Source: 40CM-4-69-5 sp036556905
GTDB taxonomy: Bacteria > Methylomirabilota > Methylomirabilia > Rokubacteriales > CSP1-6
DNA: 64,000 bases
Direction of reading: 5' to 3'
Assembly: GCA_036556905.1 (NCBI GenBank)
Contig: DATBIM010000092.1
Coordinates: forward strand, 1 to 64,000
Every line of letters starts with the position of its first letter. Positions within the stretch are counted from its first letter, which is position 1. Shown piece by piece: positions 8,266 through 15,064 of the stretch. Under the pieces are notes generated by a model. It made no database searches, was not told the DNA's origin, and worked only from the letters and a program-made list of their open reading frames with translations. A program made the position numbers and the translations under genes.

Positions 8266-9369
8266 ATGACCAACACGGCGGATTCGGGAAGAACTCTGAA
8301 ATTCAGGACGAATAGCGCCTTCCAGCTCGAGCTTCGACGGCGAGTCGATGAGTATTTCCGTACTAGCGGCCATCGGGAGCGCGACTGCTGGCAGATGTAC
8401 GTGAAGACAGCGATCATGCTCGCTGGCCTGGTGGCCTCCTATTTGCTGCTCGTGTTTGCGGATAACAACTGGTGGCAGGGCGCATTGCTCGCCGTCCTGC
8501 TCGGATTCGTTGCCGCCGGAATCGGGTTCAACATTCAACACGACGGCGGTCACCATGCGTATTCCGACTATCGCTTGGTTAATAAGCTGATGGCGATAAG
8601 TTTGGACCTGATGGGAAGCAGTTCGTATTTTTGGCACTGGAAGCACGGCGTCTTCCATCACACATATGTCAATGTGACTGGCCACGATACAGACATCAAT
8701 CTCGGCATCCTCGCCCGGGTGACGCCGCATCAGATACGGCGCGCCTTTCACCGATGGCAACATCTCTATCTCTGGCCGCTCTATGGACTGCTGGCCGTGA
8801 AGATGCAGTTCGTTGACGATTTGCGGAGACTCATCACCGGCCGAATTGGCAGCCACCGAGTCCGCCGCCCTACAGGATGGGATCTGATTCTCCTGGTGGC
8901 CGGCAAGGCGACCTTCTTCGCCTGGGCCTTCGGGATCCCGCTGCTCTTCCATCCCGTGTCCGCCGTGCTCGTCTATTATGGAGTTGCCGCTGTGGTCCTG
9001 GGCACCACGCTGAGCGTTGTGTTCCAGGTAGCGCACTGCGTAGAAAAGGCGGCGTTCCCGCTGCCCTTGGCAGGCACTGAGCGCATCGAGCAAGCCTGGG
9101 CCATTCATCAAGCGGAGACGACCGTGGACTTCGCCCGGCCTAGCCGGGTCGTGGCATGGCTCCTCGGCGGCTTGAACTTCCAGATCGAACACCACCTGTT
9201 TCCCAGGATCAGTCACGTCAATTATCCGGCGATCTCGAAGCTGGTGGAACAGACATGCCGAGACTTTGGCGTCACCTACGCCGAGCACAGGTCGTTCCGG
9301 GAAGGCGTGGTCTCCCATTTCCGTTGGTTGCGGCGCATGGGGATGCCGAACATCGCGCGCGAAAACTGA
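8266..9369 (+). CDS. Membrane fatty acid (acyl-lipid/acyl-CoA) desaturase
   Basis: Integral membrane di-iron desaturase of about 367 residues. All three histidine boxes are present: QHDGGHHAY near residue 92, HGVFHHTYVN near 127-136, and QIEHHLFP near 312. The QIEHH third box is the hallmark of front-end and linoleoyl-CoA-type desaturases rather than DesA delta-9 enzymes. Hydrophobic pairs flank the boxes (AIMLAGLVASYLLLVF; ALLAVLLGFVAAGIGF). Start ATG 8266 is used; an in-frame GTG at 8260 is equally possible since neither has a clear ribosome site. It would adjust membrane lipid unsaturation, with electrons from a ferredoxin or cytochrome not seen nearby. It is probably co-transcribed with 7904-8245 from the GntR-type promoter. 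Confidence 0.92.
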   Translation: MTNTADSGRTLKFRTNSAFQLELRRRVDEYFRTSGHRERDCWQMYVKTAIMLAGLVASYLLLVFADNNWWQGALLAVLLGFVAAGIGFNIQHDGGHHAYSDYRLVNKLMAISLDLMGSSSYFWHWKHGVFHHTYVNVTGHDTDINLGILARVTPHQIRRAFHRWQHLYLWPLYGLLAVKMQFVDDLRRLITGRIGSHRVRRPTGWDLILLVAGKATFFAWAFGIPLLFHPVSAVLVYYGVAAVVLGTTLSVVFQVAHCVEKAAFPLPLAGTERIEQAWAIHQAETTVDFARPSRVVAWLLGGLNFQIEHHLFPRISHVNYPAISKLVEQTCRDFGVTYAEHRSFREGVVSHFRWLRRMGMPNIAREN

Positions 9370-9444
9370 GCCAGGCCTCATCAGGGACGAGAAGCAGGGC
9401 CGCGCGGGCGCGGCGTTGTCTTCATCACTTGAGCCAGCGCGGCT

Positions 9445-9471
9445 AGTGTGTCACTAAGATAGTACACCACT
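9445..9471. promoter_or_regulatory. Imperfect inverted repeat, candidate GntR operator
   Basis: AGTGTGTCACTA, a 3-base spacer (AGA) and TAGTACACCACT form an imperfect palindrome (8 of 12 positions symmetrical). It lies just upstream of and touches the -35 box of the GntR gene. GTACAC at 9462-9467 is the inverse of the GTGTAC sites at 7821 and 7861. YtrA-subfamily GntR proteins bind GTACTA/TAGTAC-type palindromes and usually repress their own gene, so autoregulation is likely but not shown. Confidence 0.5.
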
Positions 9472-9499
9472 TGACATAATTGGCCTAGTGCACTATTGT
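9471..9499 (+). promoter_or_regulatory. Sigma-70-type promoter of the GntR gene (copy B) with embedded palindrome
   Basis: A perfect -35 TTGACA (9471-9476), 17-base spacer and TATTGT (9494-9499). The fully palindromic decamer TAGTGCACTA (9486-9495) spans the spacer and -10 box, so a bound protein would block polymerase. The transcript would start near 9506, only about five bases before the ATG at 9511, implying a leaderless or nearly leaderless message. Confidence 0.7.
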
Positions 9500-9510
9500 A
9501 TTCATACAGT

Positions 9511-10587
9511 ATGAAGATGGCGATCAATCTCACGATCGACGGGCACAGCCCGATCCCGATCCGCCGGCAACTGACGGAGCAGCTCAAGCACGTCATCGAG
9601 CGTGGCGGCGTGCCCCGGGAGCAGGCCCTGCCCAGCATCCGGGAGCTGGCCGGCTTCCTCGGCATCAATCCGAATACGGTCGCCCGCGTCATCGAGGATC
9701 TCAAGCAGAGCGGATACGTGGAGGCGCGACGGGGGAAGGGCGTGTTCGTGGCCCCGGCGCCACCCGCCCGTTCCGCCCCCCATCTCCGCGAGGGGTTCTT
9801 GCAAGAGATCGTGATCCGGGCGGCCGCCCTCGGGATGACCGCGGACGACCTGGCCGTCGCGGTGCTGAGCGTGGCCGGCGTCCGGCCCGCTGCCGTCCAG
9901 GGGACCGTGGAGATCCTCCTGGTGGAATGCAGCACACGGGAGCTCGACTTCTTTGCCAAGCAACTCGAAGCCCACCTCCCGGTCCGCGTCGACCGGGTAC
10001 TCCTCGGCGAGCTGGCGGCGGTCACGCGGCGTCCGAAGCAAGCCGGTCGCTGGCGGGCCGCGGTCACGAGCTTCTGCCATCTCCCAGAGGTGGAGCGGCT
10101 CTTGAAGGGCCGTGGGGTCCCGGTGATCGCGCTGCTGGCCGAGGCGCGTCTTGAGACACTCCACAGCCTGGCCCAGCTCCCGTCGGGGACCCGGGTGGGC
10201 GTGGCCTCCGCCGCCGAGACGGCCCACAACCTGGAGCACTCGATCGCCAACGCGGGCCTGCCGAATATCAAACTGGTCGGGGCCTGCCCCGCCGAGGGGG
10301 TCGCCCTGGGCCGTTTGCTCCGCCGCGTGGACGTCATCGTCTGCTCCACCGCGGCGGCCGAGCGGGTCCGGGGGCTCGCGGGCCCAGCCGTGCAGGTTTT
10401 GATCGACGACCGGGCTCTGGACCCGCGAGCCGTCCAAATGCTCGCGGACCTCCTGGTACAACAGAACGGCAATATGCCGGCGGCTGCTCGGCCCGCCGGC
10501 CCGAGGCGCCTGAGCTCTCGTTCATCCGATGGGCGCACACGGAGCACGAGGCACGCCGGGGACGGGGCGGGGTCAGTGATGCGATGA
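9511..10587 (+). CDS. GntR family transcriptional regulator, YtrA-like with a large sensor domain
   Basis: A 358-residue DNA-binding protein. Residues about 1-75 are a GntR winged helix: 'IPIRRQLTEQLKHVIERGG', 'LPSIRELAGFLGINPNTVAR' and 'GYVEARRGKGVFV'. The PIRRQL start and short linker resemble the YtrA subfamily, but YtrA proteins are about 120-130 residues. Here a further 250-residue domain follows (ILLVECSTRELDFFAKQLE, GTRVGVASAAETAHNLEHS, VDVIVCSTAAAERVR) with a Rossmann-like alternation typical of a ligand sensor; it is not UTRA. ATG 9511 is preferred over TTG 9496, which lies inside the -10 box. It likely controls itself, 7904/desaturase and perhaps the 10616 gene. Confidence 0.85.
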   Translation: MKMAINLTIDGHSPIPIRRQLTEQLKHVIERGGVPREQALPSIRELAGFLGINPNTVARVIEDLKQSGYVEARRGKGVFVAPAPPARSAPHLREGFLQEIVIRAAALGMTADDLAVAVLSVAGVRPAAVQGTVEILLVECSTRELDFFAKQLEAHLPVRVDRVLLGELAAVTRRPKQAGRWRAAVTSFCHLPEVERLLKGRGVPVIALLAEARLETLHSLAQLPSGTRVGVASAAETAHNLEHSIANAGLPNIKLVGACPAEGVALGRLLRRVDVIVCSTAAAERVRGLAGPAVQVLIDDRALDPRAVQMLADLLVQQNGNMPAAARPAGPRRLSSRSSDGRTRSTRHAGDGAGSVMR

Positions 10588-10615
10588 GCGGTAACCGGGC
10601 GAAAGGGGAAGAGTC

Positions 10616-11452
10616 ATGAGTTTCACCATGTTCGTGACGTGGGTGCTCGCAGGAGTGTTGGCCGGCGTGCTGGCCGGAGTGGTCATGAAACGCGGAGGCT
10701 ACGGGCTCAAGAACGACGTCATCCTCGGTCTCGTGGGAAGCATCGGGGGCAGTTGGATTTTTCGGGCCCTGGTGTTCCCGGGAGCCGGGATTGCCCTGAT
10801 GATGTTTGTCGCCTTCGTCGGAGCGGCCATCCTTATCATCGCTCAACGCAAGATTCGGCCCACCGAGCGTCTGGGCGAGGAGCGGACTGATATGTGGTGG
10901 AGATTGGGACTGGGCACAGGAGTGGTGGCCGTGGTGGTGTGGATGACCCTCGGCGCCACGCCGCAGCCGGCGCTGACGGCAGCAGCGCTGGTTGACGAAA
11001 AGACGTACACGGTGACGCCGGCCGCGATGAAACTGAAGGCCGGGATCGTCACCGGCGAAGTGACGAACCTGAAGGTCACGGAGCGGGTGGAACAGGGCTC
11101 CGGGCGCGTCGTCTCCCCGGCCAAGCTCACCGCGCTCCTCACGCTGAGGAATAGCTCGGAGAATCAGACCGTCCGCCTCGTCGCCGGGACGATCAAGTAC
11201 ATCGATGCCCAGGGGCAGCCAATCAAGCTCGAGGACACCAGGACCGCCCCGGCCCTCACCTTGACGACGTATGGCAGCAGCGACCGGCTCGACCCCGGGC
11301 AGGAAGCCATCCAGTCACTGGATATAGATTTCCCCGCCGAGGCGCTGAAGGCGCAGAAGCTGAAGGAGATTCGCCTGGAGCTCGCGTACATCCCGTCGCC
11401 CTACCGTCAGGAAACGGTCAACTTCACCGTGGCCATTGGCGAGGGCAAGTAA
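10616..11452 (+). CDS. GlsB/YeaQ/YmgE-type membrane protein fused to an undescribed secreted domain
   Basis: A 278-residue composite. Residues 1-85 form a complete transglycosylase-associated (GlsB/YeaQ) protein: three glycine-rich helices, 'MKRGGYGLKNDVILGLVGSI' and the ending IIAQRKI. Such proteins normally stop here. Instead the frame continues into what looks like a second export signal (MWWRLGLGTGVVAVVVWM, residues 93-110), then the domain shared with 7105-7722 ('KAGIVTGEVTNLKVTERVEQ', 'KYIDAQGQPIKLEDTR', 'SPYRQETVNFTVAIG'). An in-frame ATG at 10892 with GAGGAG about ten bases upstream could also give a separate secreted protein. The ribosome site GGGGAAGAG supports the 10616 start. It is probably transcribed with the GntR gene 28 bases upstream. 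Confidence 0.8.
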   Translation: MSFTMFVTWVLAGVLAGVLAGVVMKRGGYGLKNDVILGLVGSIGGSWIFRALVFPGAGIALMMFVAFVGAAILIIAQRKIRPTERLGEERTDMWWRLGLGTGVVAVVVWMTLGATPQPALTAAALVDEKTYTVTPAAMKLKAGIVTGEVTNLKVTERVEQGSGRVVSPAKLTALLTLRNSSENQTVRLVAGTIKYIDAQGQPIKLEDTRTAPALTLTTYGSSDRLDPGQEAIQSLDIDFPAEALKAQKLKEIRLELAYIPSPYRQETVNFTVAIGEGK

Positions 11453-11458
11453 GCTTTG

Positions 11459-11487
11459 GGAGGTGGCTCCCTTCTGGAGTCACCTCC
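11459..11487. terminator. Strong hairpin between convergent genes
   Basis: GGAGGTGGCTCC and GGAGTCACCTCC can pair over 12 bases (one G-T) around a CTTCT loop, six bases after the stop of the GlsB-fusion gene. There is no following T run, as is usual in very GC-rich genomes. It faces the 3' end of the KaiC-like gene and could act in both directions. Confidence 0.6.
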
Positions 11488-11536
11488 TGGAAGTCACCTC
11501 CGACCCTAGGCCCCACCGCGGTCCGGGGCCAGCGGT

Positions 11537-13054
11537 TCAAGGGTCCGTGCGGCCCACCTGCTGACCACGCCGTTCGGGCGCGCGAGAGATGAGCCCGAGG
11601 TAGCCGGCGAAGGGCACGACCGGGAGCGCTCCGGTCAGCGGCCGCGGAAGCACCCTCATGCCCTGGCCGTTCACGATCTCGCACTCGTGGGTCGTTCGGC
11701 TCGTCGGCATGGCCCGCATCTTGGCGACCGTCAACGCGTGCCGGAAGGTGTCGCCCAGCTCGACCCAGTTCATCAAGATGATGTTGTCCACCAGTGAGCT
11801 GACCTTGAACTCCCCCATCATCGACGACATGCCGAGCATCTCGGGGTTCTCGTGGTTGTAGACCGTGGTGACCTGGTGTTCCTTCATCAGCGCGACGATG
11901 GCATGGAAGAAGTCGCGGAAACCGCGCTCGGCGACGCCCAGGCTCGACCCGTAGGTTGACAGGCTGTCGATCACCGCCCGTTGGGGCTTGAAGCTCTCGA
12001 CGATCGCCTCGATCTGGGCGAAATGGCGGTCGATCTCCATCTCCTGGGGTGGCTCGTACCACAGATGCACCAGGCCCTTATCGATGAGTGCCTGAAAATC
12101 AATTCCGATGCTATGGGCGTTGCGGAGGACCTGGGCCGGCGGCTCGTCCAGGGTGATCATGAGGCAGCGCTCGCCGCGCCGGGCCCCTTCGGCGATGAAC
12201 TGCAGGGACATGACGCTCTTGCCCGCGCCCGAGATCCCGACGACGAGCGTCGTGCTCGCCACGAAATACCCGCCGTTCACCAGCTCGTCGAGGCCGGGGA
12301 TGCCCGTGGTGACCCGCGAGGTGGGGTCGAACGCGGCGCCCCTTTCGCGTTGCGAACTGCGGGGCGCCTGGACCCGCCGATAGACCTCGAGCCCATGACC
12401 GTTGACGATCCGGAACGAGTGACGTCCCAGGGCATACTCGTGGCCGCGCGACTTCACGACCTCGACTGACCGGAGCACGGCACGCTGGACCGGCTCGATG
12501 CTGAGTTTCAGGATGGTGTCGGCGACGAACTCCTCGGGCGCTCGGGCCGTCGCGGGATGGTCAAACGTCGACTCCAGTGCCAGCATCGCCGTCAGGTTCT
12601 CGCGGTGCAGTCCCTCGGCCAAGAGATGGAACGCCTCGCGAGGCTCCCCGCCATTGGGCTCGGCCAGCCGGACGAGGCCATCGACGAAGAGCCTCCGTGC
12701 ACCAATTTCTGCGGCCTCGGCAAGGAGCACGCTGTCGGCTCGCAACAGCTCCTGCTGAAAAGCCTGCCGCGTCGTGAAGACGATCTTCAATCGCCTCTCA
12801 CGCTCGAGCTCGCGCAAGTCCCAGCCAAAGAGCGCCGCGTCGCGAATGAGCTTGTCGGGGGCCACTTCGAACAGGATGATCATTCCCGGCTCGTTGAACT
12901 CGCGAGCACCGCGATACACGAACTCGACCCCCAGCGTGGTTTTCCCCGTTCCCGCCGTGCCCGCCACCAGGATGATGTTGCCCCGGGGAATGCCACCGAA
13001 GAGAATCTCATCGAGCCCCTTGATTCCTGTCTTGACCAGGTCTGGTTCAGGCAT
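11537..13054 (-). CDS. KaiC-like tandem-domain ATPase
   Basis: A 505-residue RecA-type protein with two KaiC domains. CI has Walker A GTAGTGKTT (32-40) and Walker B FVDGL (about 123-127). CII has Walker A GISGAGKS (273-280) and VIDSLSTYG (361-369). Aligned by eye to cyanobacterial KaiC, the CI catalytic pair E77/E78 is E63/V64 and the CII pair E318/E319 is D303/E304. The S431/T432 autophosphorylation pair corresponds to S419/S420 in KVSSLVDNI. Non-cyanobacterial KaiC homologues usually act as ATP-dependent signalling or stress switches. No kaiA or kaiB is in the window. Ten bases upstream is a winged-helix gene, so the pair is probably a regulatory operon. Confidence 0.88.
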   Translation of the reverse strand: MPEPDLVKTGIKGLDEILFGGIPRGNIILVAGTAGTGKTTLGVEFVYRGAREFNEPGMIILFEVAPDKLIRDAALFGWDLRELERERRLKIVFTTRQAFQQELLRADSVLLAEAAEIGARRLFVDGLVRLAEPNGGEPREAFHLLAEGLHRENLTAMLALESTFDHPATARAPEEFVADTILKLSIEPVQRAVLRSVEVVKSRGHEYALGRHSFRIVNGHGLEVYRRVQAPRSSQRERGAAFDPTSRVTTGIPGLDELVNGGYFVASTTLVVGISGAGKSVMSLQFIAEGARRGERCLMITLDEPPAQVLRNAHSIGIDFQALIDKGLVHLWYEPPQEMEIDRHFAQIEAIVESFKPQRAVIDSLSTYGSSLGVAERGFRDFFHAIVALMKEHQVTTVYNHENPEMLGMSSMMGEFKVSSLVDNIILMNWVELGDTFRHALTVAKMRAMPTSRTTHECEIVNGQGMRVLPRPLTGALPVVPFAGYLGLISRAPERRGQQVGRTDP

Positions 13055-13063
13055 GCGACACCT

Positions 13064-13474
13064 CTAGCCTCCGTGGAAATGCTCGAGCGTTCGCGATGGT
13101 TCGGCTTCGGGGCCAGCCGAGGGTCGTGACGACTGTCGTTGCTTGAGAGCGTGGATGACCGCCAACCGGCCGTCTCGGGTCGCGGCGAATCGCAGGAGCG
13201 ACGAAAGCCAGCCGCCAAGAGTGCTGCCCGGCGTGAGAACGTAGAGCCGCGCGGGGTGAGTGGAATCCGGGGACCGGCGCAGGAGTCGGGCGGTGATCAG
13301 GACCTCGAGCGATTGCACGACTTGGGGGCGGTCATACCCAACGTATGCGGCCAGGCGTTCGCTGATGAGAAAGGCCCGGGGGTGACGATAGAAGAAGAGC
13401 AGCAAATCGAGATCGCACGGGTCCTTCAGGCATTCGAAGCGGTCGAGGAGAACCCGGAGTTTTTTTGGCGCCAT
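13064..13474 (-). CDS. Winged-helix-like protein paired with the KaiC-like ATPase
   Basis: About 136 residues starting MAPKKLRVLLDRFECLKDP. An in-frame extension to 13531 exists; the ribosome site is weak for both. The middle reads as a compact winged helix: 'DLDLLLFFYRHPRAFLISER', 'LAAYVGYDRPQVVQSLEVLI', 'LLRRSPDSTHPARLYVL'. The C-terminus is polar and probably disordered. It ends 10 bases before the KaiC-like ATG and is most likely co-transcribed with it. A DNA-binding output or partner for the ATPase is a reasonable inference; no named family was recognised. Confidence 0.7.
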   Translation of the reverse strand: MAPKKLRVLLDRFECLKDPCDLDLLLFFYRHPRAFLISERLAAYVGYDRPQVVQSLEVLITARLLRRSPDSTHPARLYVLTPGSTLGGWLSSLLRFAATRDGRLAVIHALKQRQSSRPSAGPEAEPSRTLEHFHGG

Positions 13475-13541
13475 CCGCTTTGATGTCACGAGACGAGTCA
13501 GTCGTATGCTCGCCTTCCCGCGGGAGGGCAAGGTTGTGCGG

Positions 13542-13787
13542 CTAGCCCTTCGCGAGCTTCTCCACCGCCTTCTTCGGCATCGTCTGCAACTGCGACAGCA
13601 GGGTCTTCACCTTCCGCTCAGACGCGTGATCGGCCAAGATGAGCTTCTTCGACTTGGTTCCCACGATATAGGCCACCCAGTCGTCCAGGTTCGGCGTGCC
13701 CCGCCAGGCAATGGTGAGGCCGCTGAGCCGCATACGGCGGCGTCCCTCGGCTTTTGTCAGTGGCCTCCGAATCGCTCCCATGGGCAT
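13542..13787 (-). CDS. Hypothetical protein, 81 residues
   Basis: No family recognised. GTGAGGACG before ATG 13787 (MPMGAIRRPLTKAEGRRRMR) supports the start. The body, 'LTIAWRGTPNLDDWVAYIVG' and 'TKSKKLILADHASERKVKTL', looks like a small alpha/beta protein ending in a basic helix (MPKKAVEKLAKG). No signal or membrane segment is present. The gene lies upstream of the winged-helix/KaiC pair on the same strand with a gap of 67 bases, so it might be the operon's first gene. Codon use is in keeping with a real gene but the short length leaves doubt. Confidence 0.5.
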   Translation of the reverse strand: MPMGAIRRPLTKAEGRRRMRLSGLTIAWRGTPNLDDWVAYIVGTKSKKLILADHASERKVKTLLSQLQTMPKKAVEKLAKG

Positions 13788-14053
13788 CGTCCTCACACTG
13801 TTGATCCCCACCTAGAGTCACCGGGACGGCATTGTCAACGCTTCGTTTGATCGCATCAAGTGCGCCTTCATGAGGTCCGAAACGCTGAGGCCCTCATCGA
13901 ATGAGAGAATTTGCGTGCCGGTGCTCATTGTGGATGACTGGACCGTCTCTTTTGGCGACTGTCCCTGGGAGGTCGCGTCAAACCGGGCGATTCCGCTATC
14001 TGTGAATAATTGTGGAAATGTGGACAACCTGTGGGTGGCCGGCACCAAGTGTC

Positions 14054-14209
14054 CTATCGAGCTCGTTCGGATTGGGCTCCCTCGTAGGAACGGCTCGGGA
14101 TGAGCTTGACCCAGGTCTTCGTGGTGAAATTGTACTGGTAGACATCGCCATCCACGTCGAGCGCGAAGAGATCGTCTTGCGATGCGCAGATCTGGATGAA
14201 CTTCGTCAT
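14054..14209 (-). CDS. Hypothetical 51-residue protein resembling a single propeller blade
   Basis: Starts at ATG 14209 (MTKFIQICASQDDLFALDVD), with a G-rich stretch about ten bases upstream. It continues GDVYQYNFTTKTWVKLI and ends SYEGAQSERAR. The order 'LFALDxDGDVYQYNxxxxxWxKL' is the four-strand signature of one blade of a tectonin/Kelch/PQQ-type beta-propeller. A lone blade cannot close a propeller, so it may oligomerise, dock onto another propeller, or be a remnant. It is the second gene after the YeaQ-like gene on the same strand and probably belongs to the same transcript. Confidence 0.5.
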   Translation of the reverse strand: MTKFIQICASQDDLFALDVDGDVYQYNFTTKTWVKLIPSRSYEGAQSERAR

Positions 14210-14247
14210 GTCTACTCTGCCCCCCGGGGGTGTGAGGTTCACGCTTT

Positions 14248-14493
14248 CTAGGCGTGGACGTACCAGACCTTGCGCTGGGCCACGATCAGGATGGTCGCTC
14301 CGAGGAAGGCAATGCCAGCCGTGGCCAGGTTCCCCGCGTTCGGAGCGACACCCAGGGCCCAGATCGCGCTGGCAGCGCTGCTTCCGAGGAGGCCGAGGGC
14401 AAAGTCCCCGATCAAACCGTAACCGCCATCCTTCATCACGGACCTGGCCAGCCAGCCGGTCAGGAGCCCTATGAGGATCATGGCGGCGAACAT
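14248..14493 (-). CDS. GlsB/YeaQ/YmgE family stress-associated membrane protein
   Basis: An 81-residue protein of three glycine-rich membrane helices, beginning MFAAMILIGLLTGWLARSVM. The family loop KDGGYGLIGDFALGLLGSS is followed by ILIVAQRKVWYVHA. It is the normal stand-alone length of transglycosylase-associated proteins and is paralogous to residues 1-85 of the fusion at 10616-11452. AAGGAG upstream supports ATG 14493. Family members are induced in stress or stationary phase in enterobacteria; the biochemical role is unknown. It would be read from the leftward promoter at 14534-14562. Confidence 0.88.
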   Translation of the reverse strand: MFAAMILIGLLTGWLARSVMKDGGYGLIGDFALGLLGSSAASAIWALGVAPNAGNLATAGIAFLGATILIVAQRKVWYVHA

Positions 14494-14529
14494 TTCATCT
14501 TCTCCTTCTTCTGCCGAGGCTTCACCTCG

Positions 14530-14558
14530 TTGACATATAACAAATAATAACTTATATT
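14530..14558 (+). promoter_or_regulatory. Near-consensus sigma-70 promoter, rightward
   Basis: TTGACA (14530-14535), 17 bases, then TATATT (14553-14558) in the most AT-rich patch of the window. This would be among the strongest promoters here and leads to the gene at 14616. AACTT...AAGTA flanking the -10 box may mark an operator. Confidence 0.7.
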
Positions 14559-14562
14559 ACAA
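14534..14562 (-). promoter_or_regulatory. Overlapping leftward promoter
   Basis: On the minus strand TTGTAA (complement of 14557-14562), a 17-base spacer and TATATG (complement of 14534-14539) give a second promoter, aimed at the YeaQ-like gene at 14493. Its -35 box overlaps the -10 of the rightward promoter and vice versa, so the two cannot be occupied together. Confidence 0.5.
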
Positions 14563-14615
14563 GTATAAAATATATAGCGTGAGCCCGCCGGCTGGGGGCC
14601 AAGATGGGAGGTGTG

Positions 14616-14948
14616 ATGGTCGCGAGCAAGACGAGAGTCCTGCTTGTCCTTTCCCAGGACGTCCTGGATCGGGCCCGGGTCTTCGCCGGGAGGGCGACGA
14701 CTACCCTCAAGCTTCCCGTAAGTCTTCAGATCGTCCTTCGGGCCTTGATTGAGGAGGGACTGAAATGGGCAGACAACCCGGCCCTTCTTGCCAACGTCGA
14801 GGGTCAGGCGAAGGAAGTCCGCCGCATTAGAAGCGCGCCACGGCAGGGGGGGCGGGCGGAGGTCGAGCGCGACGATCGACGGTCAGGAGGTCGCCGGGGA
14901 CCGAACAGTCCGGTGCGTCCGCGGCGCCGGACGTCGAGGACGAGTTGA
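14616..14948 (+). CDS. Hypothetical protein, possible ribbon-helix-helix type
   Basis: GGGAGGTGTG before ATG 14616 fixes the start (MVASKTRVLLVLSQDVLDRA). The first 70 residues look like a small helical DNA-binding protein: a strand-like 'RVLLVLSQD' followed by 'LKLPVSLQIVLRALIEEGL', which would suit a ribbon-helix-helix antitoxin or repressor. The C-terminal 40 residues are an Arg/Gly/Ser-rich tail (RRSGGRRGPNSPVRPRRR) and may be a disordered tail or the result of a frameshift. No toxin gene lies next to it. If it is a repressor, the overlapping promoters directly upstream are the obvious target; that is inference. Confidence 0.5.
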   Translation: MVASKTRVLLVLSQDVLDRARVFAGRATTTLKLPVSLQIVLRALIEEGLKWADNPALLANVEGQAKEVRRIRSAPRQGGRAEVERDDRRSGGRRGPNSPVRPRRRTSRTS

Positions 14949-15064
14949 CTCTGGAGCGCTCGAGTGACCGGGTCGTGGGCGCGGAGGGGACTCGTTCTCG
15001 GTGGCGGAGATGGACGGGGAGGAACTGTCCGCCTGATCGGGTGTCGTGTGCTACCCGAGCCGCC

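Noticed and set aside
8107..9381. Minus-strand frame opposite the desaturase
   Set aside because: The plus strand encodes a desaturase with all three histidine boxes, so this is its shadow.
13818..14048. Minus-strand frame of 76 codons
   Set aside because: No ribosome site at either ATG (14048 or 13928) and no recognisable peptide; it fills a lower-GC gap where frames appear by chance.
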